Source: Adiantum capillus-veneris
Lineage: Eukaryota; Streptophyta; Polypodiopsida; Polypodiales; Pteridaceae
Assembly (NCBI GenBank): GCA_014529385.2
Contig: CM043959.1
Span: forward strand, 59,470,253 to 59,534,252
Reading direction: 5' to 3'
DNA: 64,000 bases
How positions within the stretch are numbered: the stretch's first letter is position 1; each line of letters starts with the position of its first letter. Shown in pieces: positions 42,731 to 52,098 of this stretch. The translations under genes were made by a program, and so were the position numbers. The notes beneath the pieces are model-generated. The model saw only the letters and a list, made by a program, of their open reading frames with translations, made no database searches and was not told the DNA's origin.

Positions 42731-43210
42731 CCTCTCTACGTGCCCCCACCCCCTCGCACCTCTCTACTCTACCTTGGCCCCTACCCTCCCCATCGCCCCT
42801 CTCTACCCTCGCCCTAGCTAAACCCCCTCGCTTCTCTCTACCTACTTTCGCCCCTACCTACCCACCTGATCGCCCCTCTCTACCCCCTCTCGTCCCTACC
42901 CACCCCCTTGTCCCTCCCTACATCCTCGACCCTACCCACCCTCTCGTCCCTCCTATCTAACCCTCACCCCTACCTACCTAACTCTCGCCCCTCTCTACCT
43001 ACCCTCATCCCTCCCCACTCCCTCACCCTTCTCTACCCCTCGTCCCTACGCACCCCCTCGCCCCTACCTACCACCCCCCGTCCCTACCCAGCAATCGCCT
43101 CTCCCCTAAAACCCTCGCCCCTCTTTGTCCCACCTTGCGCTTCTCTACCTTCACTCGCCAGTAACCCCTCACCCCTATCCTCTTCAATTTCGCCCCTACT
43201 CACCTCAAAC
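42731..43210. repeat. Pyrimidine-only minisatellite
   Basis: About 480 bp built from degenerate 15-20-bp units around CCCTCGCCCCTACCTACC. Guanines are almost restricted to one position per unit (the CG of CTCGCCCC), giving extreme strand asymmetry. Confidence 0.85.
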
Positions 43211-43579
43211 TTGTCGCGCTGCTCTCTTTCTCTCAGCTATTGACCAGTGTGGCGACTTTCTGACAGACATTTAAGTATCTTCAGACAGGTCTACCTTACC
43301 TCCAGGCTGCACACACACAGGTGTTATTGAGTGTTTTCAGATGCTCGTCCGATTTTGAAAGTTATGTATGTATGCTATTGTGGTAATTGGAACCTGTATG
43401 TAAGCTATTGTGTGTGCAAGAGCAGTATAATGTTTGCTAGCAGATTGCTGAGTGTCACTTTCTGGCTTGTAACCACAGAGTTGGTTACTGAGGTAATATG
43501 GCAGGCAGTAGTAGGCAAATGCAGCGGGAAGCTTTGCGAAAAAAGCCTACTCGTCGTGACTGACAGAGTAATTTTGAAG

Positions 43580-45245
43580 ATGAGGCAAAATCCAATCAAA
43601 GCATCCATGGTGATTGAGATGACTGCCAGTGAAGCCAGTGATGAAAGCTACAGAGTACCCTCTAACATGGTTGATTCGGATTCCAGCTCAAAGTCAGGGC
43701 CTTCCAGCACCCAAGAAGTAGAACCCAAAGGCATGAGACAGGAAGAACGTCAAGTGTTACGCCATGAAATTAGCAGGCTAAATCCAAAAGTCAGGCAAAG
43801 TTCACGTTGAATTTTCACGTGGAGCTACCCAATCCTTCTCTCAAGGATATCCTTTCCAAGGATCAACTGCAGAAACTAGGTCTGACTGCATTAGCGGCTA
43901 CAGATTTACCCACTTATGTGCTGGGCTATGGTTCACGAAATTTTGAACCGTTTTCCCTTAGTGCGGGGTCACAACCTTACCGCTATGCGGATTGGTAATG
44001 CACTAGGAATGACCACCATTCCGTCTTTGAAGCCGGCCTCTCACACATACTCTCAGCTTTTCAAAGATACCACCATTCAGGCCTGTCAGGAGTTGCTCCA
44101 TACTGATCACCCAGACTATGCGCGAAATAAAGAGTTGTGGGTTGTCTTTAAGTATTACTTTTAACTCAGAGATGCCAAAGAGTCAAAGAAAAGTTGCGAG
44201 GTGCCCACAATGTTCTCCCACTGTGATGGCCTCTACTATCTGATCCACACTATACCTTGTGGATTTCACCAGATTCTTTACACATCCCTACAGACCAAGG
44301 CCAAACGATTTCGAGTGCAGGTGCAATCTGTACAGTCAAGCTTTCAGTGTTTTGCAGCGCCTATGTTGGCTTGGGTAATCAATATCCATGTTAGCCTTGT
44401 GGACGTGGATGCAAATATGCAAGGAATGCACTCAAAAGAAAAAGGTAAATCTCTTGCCAATGTGGCCGATCCAACACTTCAGAAGAAAAAGAAAAAGAGG
44501 GCCAAAGTGGTGAAGGACACAATAAAGTCAATACTGGCATTGCAAGTATCAGAGAGCCAGAGGACTAGGGTGACTCACCTTGCACCTGCACGCCGCTTCT
44601 TGTCTACTTCCGCTTCCTTGTTCTAGTGAGCAAGTGCTCTGCTTGGGTCTTTCAGATCAGATTCTTCATGTCCTAGCTGCGGCTTTTCCATCTTGTGCTC
44701 CTCTCCCTTCTTCTCCCATCTTCACTCCTACCAGAGTGACTGTCTCCCATACCCCGCCTGCAGCTCGCTCTTCCCCTCTACCTATCTCAGTTACATCCAC
44801 TCCACATGTCTCGGTTACACCTACTATGCATGCTACAAGTTCACCAGTTGTGCCACGTACTAGCCCTGCCCTGCCAGACACTGCTGCGGGATCTTGAGCA
44901 GTGGTGGACTCTACCTCGCTCTTTCGGCTCTCTGAGGAGATACTGCAAGAGGATAGACATGCTATTGCTACCATTGAGCTTGGAGCAGAGAGATTGGCTG
45001 CTACTCACTAGCGCCAGTCAGCCACATATGCAGCTATGGAGGGGTCTCTGCGTGTTGCAGAGAGTGCGATCGCCGATAGAGATGCTACTATTTTTGCTTT
45101 GCGCCACGCATTGAAGAGAAGTCTAAAATCATTGACGGCCTCTGAGCTCAAGTGCAAGGATTTGATGCTACTACACGGCGATATGGGGGTTCAGGCTCCA
45201 GTGGGTATGGGGTATGAATGGACGGGGCCAGGGACATAGGTCAAG
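43580..45245 (+). pseudogene. gypsy-3 extra 3' reading frame, unknown function
   Basis: Between integrase and the 3' LTR runs a coding-like stretch of roughly 550 codons broken by a few stops and frameshifts (near 43925, 44162, 44624, 44895, 45009). Parts in order: an acidic Ser-rich head (MRQNPIKASMVIEMTASEAS...), a globular-looking middle (LSKDQLQKLGLTALAATDLPTYVLGY, MVHEILNRFPLVRGHNLTAMRIGNALG, ELLHTDHPDYARNKELWVVFKYYF, IPCGFHQILYTSLQTKAKRFRVQVQSVQ), a basic KKKKKRAKVVK patch (44484), a Pro/Ser/Thr linker, and a heptad-like C-terminus (EEILQEDRHAIATIELGAERL...AESAIADRDATIFALRHALKRSLKSL). I recognise no named domain. Extra frames in this place are known in TAT-lineage elements. Confidence 0.6.
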
Positions 45246-45329
45246 ACTCCTATCGGGTATGCACAGCCAGGTACTTCCTACACATTTTATGGGACCCTCT
45301 ACACAAACTCCTATAGGTCAAGCGTCTTG

Positions 45330-45648
45330 AGTCTGGCATCTTGAGTTCTTGCACAGTGTGTCTACACCATCCCTGCACTTTGGAGCCTCAGCACCCCCAT
45401 TGTACCTACGAGTTTTGGGCGTGGAGCTGATTGTGCTTCCATGCTAGAGTCTGTACTGGTTCATTTGAGTTAGTCGAGTCCCATGCTGTTTAGGTTCTAT
45501 TGTTGAGTCATTGTGTTTGCCTTGTTCATTGTCTACAGTGTTTTTCAATGTTTTCATGCTGTTGGAGTAAGATTTTACGCACATTGCACTGAGGAGCACC
45601 CACTGTAGAGCGCACGACACATTATCTCCACTACAATGATATCTCTCA
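45330..45648 (+). mobile_element. gypsy-3 3' LTR (left border uncertain)
   Basis: Related to 9015-9315 over its full visible length and shares its ending CTACA...CTCTCA, which fixes the right border at 45648. It begins soon after the extra 3' frame ends. Confidence 0.65.
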
Positions 45649-46284
45649 GCATAAAGTGTAACAAGAAATAAAGTCTCATGCTAGGTAAATCCCTTTCTTG
45701 AATAGCTCTAGAGCTGTAGGCTACAACTGGCATGTGGCAGGATGGTCTTTGCTCAGCGGAGGGTGTCCATCAACTACCTGAAGTTGACTGTTTCTGCTTC
45801 ATCTTTGTGCAGTGTGCAGGAACCAAGTTACTTTGTGCCTCTTATCTACAGCTGGGTTTTAGTCAGCATTAAGTTTTCCAGGAGTGCTTATGTTTTAAAG
45901 CACCCATACAAACTAGGACCTGAAGTCTTAATTAGAGTCTTTACATCAGCAAATTAAAATGGTGGTGACTCAGTTTTACTCATCCCTACTTGTGTATCAC
46001 AGAGACGGTTTTAAGTTGTAAAATATTATGCCTACATGTAAATTTGTTTTATTAGCTTGAGGTGCCTTTTCTCTTGGTGTGAGCTCATGTTCAGCACAGG
46101 TTCTAATTCAATTTGTAACAAGGACTTCTCATTGGATTGTAGCAAAGTCTATGCACTCTCAGAAAGTATGGGTGTTTGCAAAGGCACAATTCCCATGGCA
46201 TTGTGTTGTGTGGTGGTCATTGTAGGAAAAAGATGATGGAACAAAGCAAAGCGCAGATCAGATAAGCTGTATATGTTCATCCAG
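45649..46284 (+). other. IFT121 intron, right unique part
   Basis: Unique sequence between the gypsy-3 LTR and the next IFT121 exon; it ends with ATGTTCATCCAG. No additional exon could be supported here. Confidence 0.6.
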
Positions 46285-46385
46285 TATCTATCTAATGGTG
46301 GGCCGAGACTCTGGAATCCTTCATCGGTTTACGCTTCCTCAATTGAATTTGGAGAGCACAGATCTTTTGCAGTGCAGACCGCAAG
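46285..46385 (+). CDS. IFT121: IFT121 exon (MVGRDSG segment)
   Basis: Acceptor TTCATCCAG, donor GTACAC. It reads IYLMVGRDSGILHRFTLPQLNLES and TDLLQCRPQ. WDR35 has a VGRESG-x-I-R-LP-L strand and a following C-RA/Q turn at the same place. It starts with one base and ends with one base of split codons. Confidence 0.9.
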
Positions 46386-46513
46386 GTACACGTTGGTCCA
46401 GTAGTTTACCAGTAACATATGATTCGTCATTTTTGTGCAAAGGTAATCCTTCGTGACACGTCAATAAAATATTTTGATACTGAAGTGAGAAGCATGGATC
46501 TTAAATGCTACAG

Positions 46514-46614
46514 CCATGGAATTAAACTGTACCTCCACACGAATGGCTGTTATAGACATGAATGGGATACTGAGATTCTATGATTTGAAAGCTGCAACAC
46601 AAAGGAAACATGAG
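46514..46614 (+). CDS. IFT121: IFT121 exon (NCTSTRMAVIDMNG segment)
   Basis: Acceptor AATGCTACAG, donor GTATGA. The first two bases complete Ala with the previous exon; then MELNCTSTRMAVIDMNGILRFYDLKAATQRKHE. It matches the LNCNSSRLAIIDISG-x-L-FFDL strand pair of WDR35. The 128-bp intron before it is small, unlike its 29-kb neighbour. Confidence 0.9.
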
Positions 46615-47304
46615 GTATGAAAGAATTGATCTTTTTGAACTGAAATTTTTGATTTTTTGCAGTTGAACTTTATAGTCTAGGTATGGGGTGAGTGTACCTG
46701 CACATAGGGATAATAAACCAAAAAAACACAAGGTGAGTGTCCCTCCCCTTGTGAGAAAGTATTGTAGGCATAAGAATGAAATAACAATAGAAATATGTTA
46801 CCGATGTTTGTACAAATGTCTTGCTTCAAGGTCTTCAAACACAGCTGTTGCTGAGCTGAAAATATATTCCAAATTGAAAGCAAACAGGCAAGTCCTAAGT
46901 GGCACTCTTGATTTTCCTTTTGTTCCCTTTCGTGCTCAAACAACTCCAGGACAGGAGATTCTTTTTTCCCCCTTCATTGCTAAAACTCTGAATATAGTAG
47001 TTATATGCTGAGCTAGTTACCGATGACACAGGCTGTGAAATTGTGATGGGATGGGGAGTAGTCGATTGGCACTAGATAGTTGCCTATTATCTACATGTGT
47101 GAGATCTCTGGGTACCGCCACCATGTTAGATGAATTATCCTTGTTATCACTCATGCATTTAAGTTATCAAATCCACTTGGATTGCAATCTGATGGGTGTA
47201 CTTCTTTTCAATGCTCTCTTTGGAAGAGGCTCTACATAGGACCCCTTTGGTATCAAGATGAAATCAATCAGAGCTAATCTGTGTGTCTCATTTGAAAACT
47301 ACAG

Positions 47305-47487
47305 AATGAGGAAAGTATCACCTGTCTGGATTTTGAGCGAAAAGATGTATGGAACATGAAATGGGCAGATGACAATGCTGAACTTCTTGCTGTTATGGAA
47401 AAGTCTCGGATGTATATAATACGGGGTACGGAGCTTGAAGAGCCTGTCTTGTGTACTGCCTATTTATGCTGCTTTCATGCCCTGAAG
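47305..47487 (+). CDS. IFT121: IFT121 exon (DVWNMKWADDN segment)
   Basis: 183 bp, 61 codons, acceptor AAAACTACAG, donor GTGCTG. FERKDVWNMKWADDNAELL and AVMEKSRMYIIRG followed by LEEPV are the most conserved stretch of IFT121 (RRDVWDMKWAxDNPxLxAMMEKTRMYVFR in animals). It marks the end of the second propeller. Confidence 0.95.
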
Positions 47488-48113
47488 GTGCTGGTACTCT
47501 CATTTTTATTGATTTTAATTGTGTCTTACAAGAATTGTAGGTGTCTTTACACAAGAAAATTGTTGTTCTTGTATGCTGGTAAGTCATGTTTGCATTTATC
47601 CTGTATTGCTGCTATTTTTACAGGGTGGTGTCCTTTATGACACGCAAATAATACGTGGCCATGGGGCTTAAGTGTCGCTGCTCAAAGGCACCACCACTGC
47701 ATGCCAGAGAGCTTGCATCATAACATTGCCAATGTGTTCCACTGAAGTTAAAAGATCCTAGGATACATGGATCGTTGACAATTGGCATATAGTCTACAAG
47801 CATGTTCTAGTAAAGAGGAGAAAGAGAGAGAGAGAGATTAGATGTATCTAATTGGGAACACAATAGCCCTTTTAGAGACTTGAAATACTAGAGATGTAGC
47901 TCACTCTTTTGGGTTGAAGGAGACTTCTCAAGTGCATCCCATGTTTCATGTTAGAAGGTAGGAGTCCACAAGAGAGAATTTTTTCTCGATGCCTTCATGG
48001 AGCTCATAGAGACACCGATAGTTTCACATGAACATAAAAATATCATAGGATAAAGGGATCATTGCAGTCATCACATAGCTCAAGCATGTTCTAGTGAAGT
48101 GGAGAAATAGAGA

Positions 48114-48703
48114 TTAAGGTGCATTTGTTTGGGAATGTTGTTGGTATAGCCAACGAATGTCAGAACTAGAAGTGGGAACAAGCCAAGCTATGGGCTGGAG
48201 CTGTATTGTAATACAGGATGCCAAAGATATTTCATACAATTACTCTATTGAGCTGCTTAGAGAGTTTGGAGGACCTGTAGGGGAACTTGACTCTGCATTC
48301 TAGGGTGGAACCTTTGCTGGAGCTGGCCATATTTCAATCATCTTGAGAAAATTTCTTAAATTGATCCTGTTGGGATCTTATTTCCCAACAGGATCAATAG
48401 AGCTTAAGGTGCATTTGTTTGGGAATGTTGTTGGTATAGCCAACGAATGTCAGAACTAGAAGTGGGAACAAGCCAAGCTATGGGCTGGAGCTGTATTGTA
48501 ATACAGGATGCCAAAGATATTTCATACAATTACTCTATTGAGCTGCTTAGAGAGTTTGGAGGACCTGTAGGGGAACTTGACTCTGCATTCTAGGGTGGAA
48601 CCTTTGCTGGAGCTGGCCATATTTCAATCATCTTGAGAAAATTTCTTAAATTGATCCTGTTGGGATCTTATTTCTTAAATTGATCCTGTTGGGATCTTAT
48701 TTC
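48114..48703. repeat. 300-bp tandem duplication plus 28-bp sub-duplication
   Basis: A unit beginning TTAAGGTGCATTTGTTTGGG at 48114 repeats at 48414; I saw no base difference between the copies where both exist. The second copy ends in a further short tandem duplication of CTTAAATTGATCCTGTTGGG. Confidence 0.9.
48361..48397. repeat. Perfect 15-bp inverted repeat at the duplication joint
   Basis: TTGATCCTGTTGGGA (48361-48375), seven bases, then its exact reverse complement (48383-48397). It lies at the end of the first 300-bp copy, just before the second. Confidence 0.95.
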
Positions 48704-49027
48704 CCTTTAGAGGAGCTGAGGAAAGTGGCTTGTCTATAGGTAACTGTCCTGAAAGATTGTTAGAGGTGTGTTATACAATTCTTCTGAAAATTTTCTGAAT
48801 GGTTTTTGCGAGAAAAAAATGTGTTGAGAGCATGTGAATAGGTAATTGTACATAAAGATAGTCAGAGGTGTGTTTGAAATTGCTCTGAAATTTGTTCAAG
48901 TAGCTTTCAGAACAGGAAGTGTGTGAGAGCGTGTGTGTGTGTGTGCATCCTGCAATTCCTCATTTTGGAGATTCTTGACAATGTTGGCATCTCTCTTCAT
49001 AAGCTTGGTTTTTTCTTGAACTCGTAG

Positions 49028-49252
49028 ATTCTTGCCGTTCAAATGGACGAGATCATGCAGCAACCTGAAAGCCCCGGAAAGCAACATTTGTTCTTTTATG
49101 AAACAAAATCCTTGCGCGACACACAACAAATACTGGAAGCAACCCAACTGCAAGATGTCTTTTTCTACATAGAGGAGCATTCGCATCCTAGACTTTGGGT
49201 TACTCTTGCTGAACATGCACTGCAGAAGCTTGATCTTTCAATTGCAGAGAGG
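49028..49252 (+). CDS. IFT121: IFT121 exon (start of TPR region)
   Basis: 225 bp, 75 codons, acceptor GAACTCGTAG, donor GTATGT, phase 0. It reads VQMDEIMQQPE, then ETKSLRDTQQILE, then FFYIEEHSHPRLWVTLAEHALQKLDLSIAER. Animal WDR35 has LLDEILKDPE, a IRSLRDS block, and HPRLWRLLAEAALQKLDL-TAE at the same spacing. Confidence 0.95.
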
Positions 49253-49353
49253 GTATGTGCAAGTAAATGACCCCAAGCTTTACTGCAGTTTCTCTGTTCA
49301 TGTAGCTTTAAAGCTTCACCTTGCTCTTAAACATAGCTGGTTTACTACAACAG

Positions 49354-49440
49354 GCATTTGTCAAATGCCAGAACTACTTTGGTGTACAGTTCACCAAGCG
49401 AGTTCACTCTTTGAAAGAGCCAAACGAGCAAAAAGCAGAG
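49354..49440 (+). CDS. IFT121: IFT121 exon (KCQNYFGVQFTKR segment)
   Basis: 87 bp, 29 codons, acceptor TACTACAACAG, donor GTAATG, phase 0. AFVKCQNYFGVQFTKRVHSL and EQKAE continue the TPR region (AFVRC-DY-GI-FVKRL in animals). The following exons, expected to start near a YFG-RFEEAE motif, are not in the window. Confidence 0.9.
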
Positions 49441-50077
49441 GTAATGTTCTTTTGTTTCTCTTGACCATTGAGCTCCATAATCTAATTTTTTATTCATATA
49501 TTTGAAAGAACGGGTGGTTTTGAATGATTTAAGGAGATTTGAAGACAAAGCTGGTGCAGCCAATCAAGGAATTAAGCTGCGCAAGGCTTTTTTGTGCACC
49601 TTCCCTTGCATGGGCCTGTGCTTCTACTTGCCCTGTTGTCCTGATGGTGCCCTCCCTAGAACGCCTTTGTGTACTTTCTGCTCCTGTTGGATATTCTTGC
49701 CTTGATTCTTGCTTGCGTGCAGCTCTCACGACTGCCTTGCACTGGCCATTTCACACCTTCTTTTCATGGTGTAACCATGTCAGACGTAAAGTACCCTTTT
49801 TTTCTCTTACAAGGTGTCGTTTATTTGCACATGCCTGCCACTCACAATGTGCAAATAATTTAAAGAGGAATTTAAGGATCGACCAAGGTGGTCAAGAGGG
49901 TCCAAGACCAGGCATAAGTGGCGAGGGGTACGGATGCCGAAGGCCAAGGATATTGCCAAAGGAGAGCAAGCAAGGTATGAACAAGGCCAAATACCAGGTA
50001 AGATATGAACAAGGCCAAGTAGCTCTCAAAAGGGAATAATTGGATGGATGGTGAGTTTTAATCTGTGCCATTGAGTT
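49441..50077 (+). other. IFT121 intron start, nothing further recognised
   Basis: No next exon of IFT121 could be found. A short direct repeat (ATGAACAAGGCCAA at about 49978 and 50005) is the only visible structure. Confidence 0.5.
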
Positions 50078-51012
50078 TTAATTAAATTGATGAGTGCGAG
50101 TGTTTCGGAGGAGAGGGTCGAGGAGGGATGGTGGAGTCGGCAGGCGGGGGAGGAGGGGGAGCCGGTGGTGGCGAGGCTGAGATGGAAGGAGTCTCCTCAG
50201 GAACATCCTATTGTAGAGGATCGAATCGGTTCCTTGTAGGAACCCAATGTTGCTGGCCTGTTGTAGGTCGGCCACCAAGGGGGCCTGTGTGACGAGTCTG
50301 TCCCTGACGACCATGCACCTGCTACTAGTCATCAGTTGACTGGGTGCCCGTCTTTGAAGAGGCTCCATCTGGTGCAACCTGAGTCTCTGTGTGTTGTGCC
50401 TAGCCAACCTTGGTAGGCTGAGTTTGTGGCGCGGGTCAAGTTCTCCTGCGAGGACAGGCCTTCGCAAGATGGCCCATGTGTCTGCATATAAAGCACTGGT
50501 TGGGGAGTTTCAAATACTCCACGGTTTGGTGGGACCATCCACCACTTACCCTAGGCCGTAGGACTACCTTTGGGAGAGTATGGTTGTCCCGAACCAAAAC
50601 ACATGTTGTAGGTATGCATGTTGCCTTGGCAACGATTGAAGTTGCATGCGCAGGGTCTCCAAGACTGTCCCAATCTCGGAACCAATCCTGGATAATAGCA
50701 ATAGGTACTCTCTCCTTGGGCCGGGGAAAGAGACCGAGATGGGGAAATCTGCTTCTTCAACAAGAGCATTAGAAGCTAGGTCGAAACCATGACATCACTG
50801 TCAAAAATGATCCTTGACTGCTCGGATGGCTAGTGGGCTTATCGAAATTACCTTGGTGACCATCTTGGGAGTCTCACACTCGATCTGCTAGTAGCCACAT
50901 CCATGTCGATGACCTTTCCCACCTCCGAGAGAAGGCAAGCTTGGAGGAGATTACGCGCCTCGCCTTTGCTAGGTCTGGTGCCGAATATCTTGCAGATGAC
51001 AGAGGTAGCCTG
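50078..51012 (-). pseudogene. LINE-D4, inverted 5' part (ORF1 N-terminal half)
   Basis: Minus-strand LINE-D ORF1: YLQATSVICKIFGTRPSKGEARNLLQACLLSEVGKVID (about 51015-50900), PSRSLSPAQG region equivalent to the VEEADIPIS block, a disrupted knuckle (about 50470) and a Pro-rich stretch ending near 50078. It joins head to head with a + strand piece of the same ORF1. Confidence 0.7.
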
Positions 51013-51276
51013 AAGGTACTCAGAGTACATGCTCTTTTTCTAGCAGCTAGAGGAGCAGATGCTATGGACACAGTGCTGAATTGGCTCCATGCTCAGGCTC
51101 TTGAGTTCTCTCACCACACGGGGAACTTGGGAGTAACAGACTCGATACAAACCCTATGGCCATTGGCCAAGTTATCAGTGATGCAGCTGGTATACTTCTT
51201 TCCAGACACCAAGAGTACGCCTTGCTATGTATATGTACATGACGATCCCTGGACAGAGGATGTAGCTCTACAAACT
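51013..51276 (+). pseudogene. LINE-D4, direct part (ORF1 C-terminal half)
   Basis: Plus-strand LINE-D ORF1 continuation: RVHALFLAARGADAMDTVLNWLHAQALEFSHHTGNLGVTDSIQTLWPLAKLSV and YFFPDTKSTPCYVYVHDDPWTEDVALQT, matching 53500-53835 of LINE-D1. It ends at an antisense gypsy fragment. Confidence 0.75.
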
Positions 51277-51607
51277 ATAGTTACTCGGTCTCTTGTAATC
51301 TCCAAAGGGGAGCCAAACCTGCAGAAGATACTCTCATAGAGAAACTTGGCCACTGTTGCTGTAGTGTAGTCTATGGTAGCCACCACCTCCACCCATTTGG
51401 TAACAAGAAGCAGCTTCTTTGAAGCATACAAACATCATGAGTTGGTGTCTCATCAATGTGAAAATCGGCATATGCTTTCTGTAGCCAGCCGGGTGGGATT
51501 TCCTCAAAAGATAGGTGATCTGACACAAAGGATATTTTGGCATACCAAAGAGTCATACCAAACTCATGCTAAACTCTTCATATACACAATGGCCATCCAT
51601 CACCCAT
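51277..51607 (-). pseudogene. Antisense gypsy-2-type fragment with internal deletion
   Basis: On the minus strand LSFEEIPPGWLQKAYADFHIDETPTHDV (51515-51435), the protease-RT linker block, runs directly into TKWVEVVATIDYTTATVAKFLYESIFCRFGSPLEIT (51400-51290), the integrase core. The RT and RNase H between them are deleted. Confidence 0.7.
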
Positions 51608-51622
51608 AACTCTAGCAAATAT
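51608..51622 (+). repeat. LINE-D1 target-site duplication, left
   Basis: AACTCTAGCAAATAT, identical to 63170-63184. Confidence 0.9.
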
Positions 51623-51732
51623 ATGCTATCTTCTTTCAAAACTGACGCTCTAGGGGCTCTCATGGAATCATAACATTCAAGTCCAAAAACGCGCGCTCGC
51701 TGCTGCTGTGTAGTCCTCGCTGTGCCATCGCG

Positions 51733-51765
<33 letters not shown>
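51733..51765. repeat. 33-base poly(C) run in LINE-D1 5' region
   Basis: Uninterrupted C homopolymer followed by about 200 bp of C-rich sequence (G-rich on the minus strand). Length in an assembly may be unreliable. Confidence 0.9.
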
Positions 51766-51767
<2 letters not shown>

Positions 51768-52098
51768 GCGTTGCCTAATCCTCCCACTGGCTGCCTCCCT
51801 CCCCCCCGCCTGCCCTCAGCCCCCGCTGCCCCTGCCCCTGCCCGTCCGCCCGCCCTCAGCCCCAGCTGCCGCCGCCCGCTCCCTTGCGCCTGTTTCGCTG
51901 CCCTGCCCGCTTGCCCCAGCCCGCTGCCCCCCCCCCCCCTCCTCGGCCCGTTCACCCGCTCGTTTGGTTCCTCCTCCTCGGTACTCCCTACAGTTCGGCA
52001 CTTTCGGCACTTGTTTCAATTCCTTGGAGCATTGTTTGGTGCGCCCTATTGCAGCACCCTCCCGTCGTCCCCTTCTTACGCCATAGCAGTAGACACAA
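51766..52098 (+). promoter_or_regulatory. LINE-D1 5' untranslated region
   Basis: C-rich leader between the element start and the ORF1 ATG at 52099. LINE promoters are internal and lie in this region; no specific motif was identified. Confidence 0.4.

Larger units (their letters stand above)
41872..43579 (+). other. gypsy-3 3' untranslated spacer
   Basis: A long non-coding gap between integrase and the extra 3' frame. It holds a 141-bp tandem duplication and a 480-bp C/T-rich minisatellite, listed separately. Long repeat-bearing 3' regions are known in TAT-type gypsy elements. Confidence 0.6.
47488..49027 (+). other. IFT121 intron with tandem duplications
   Basis: 1.5-kb intron with an older diverged repeat (about 47740-47840 against 48030-48115, sharing CAAGCATGTTCTAGT), then a 300-bp recent duplication. 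A GA run lies at 47822-47836 and a GT run near 48931-48944. Confidence 0.7.
16499..49440 (+). other. IFT121: IFT121 (WDR35) gene, internal exons with a giant intron
   Basis: Host gene for the IFT-A subunit IFT121, a WD40-TPR protein that carries retrograde intraflagellar transport and ciliary membrane cargo. Seven well-bounded exons run collinear with the second WD40 propeller and early TPR part of WDR35: a CNS-x-G segment, FHLDS, MVGRDSG, NCTSTRMAVIDMNG, ERKDVWNMKWADDNAELLAVMEK, SLRDTQQILE, HPRLWVTLAEHALQKLDL and a KCQNYFGVQFTKR segment. Internal joins keep phase (46285-46385 to 46514 is G|CC; later joins are phase 0). The 16996-46284 intron (about 29.3 kb) is filled with transposons. Upstream and downstream exons lie outside the window. 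Low stop density and absence of C-to-T decay mark it as maintained. Confidence 0.85.

Noticed and set aside
42908-43243. 111-codon open frame in the pyrimidine minisatellite
   Set aside because: Pure repeat translation (Ser/Pro/Leu), no stop codons because purines are nearly absent.
49500-49860. Open frames on both strands near 49539-50039
   Set aside because: No match to the next IFT121 segment, no transposon motif; likely chance frames in intron DNA.
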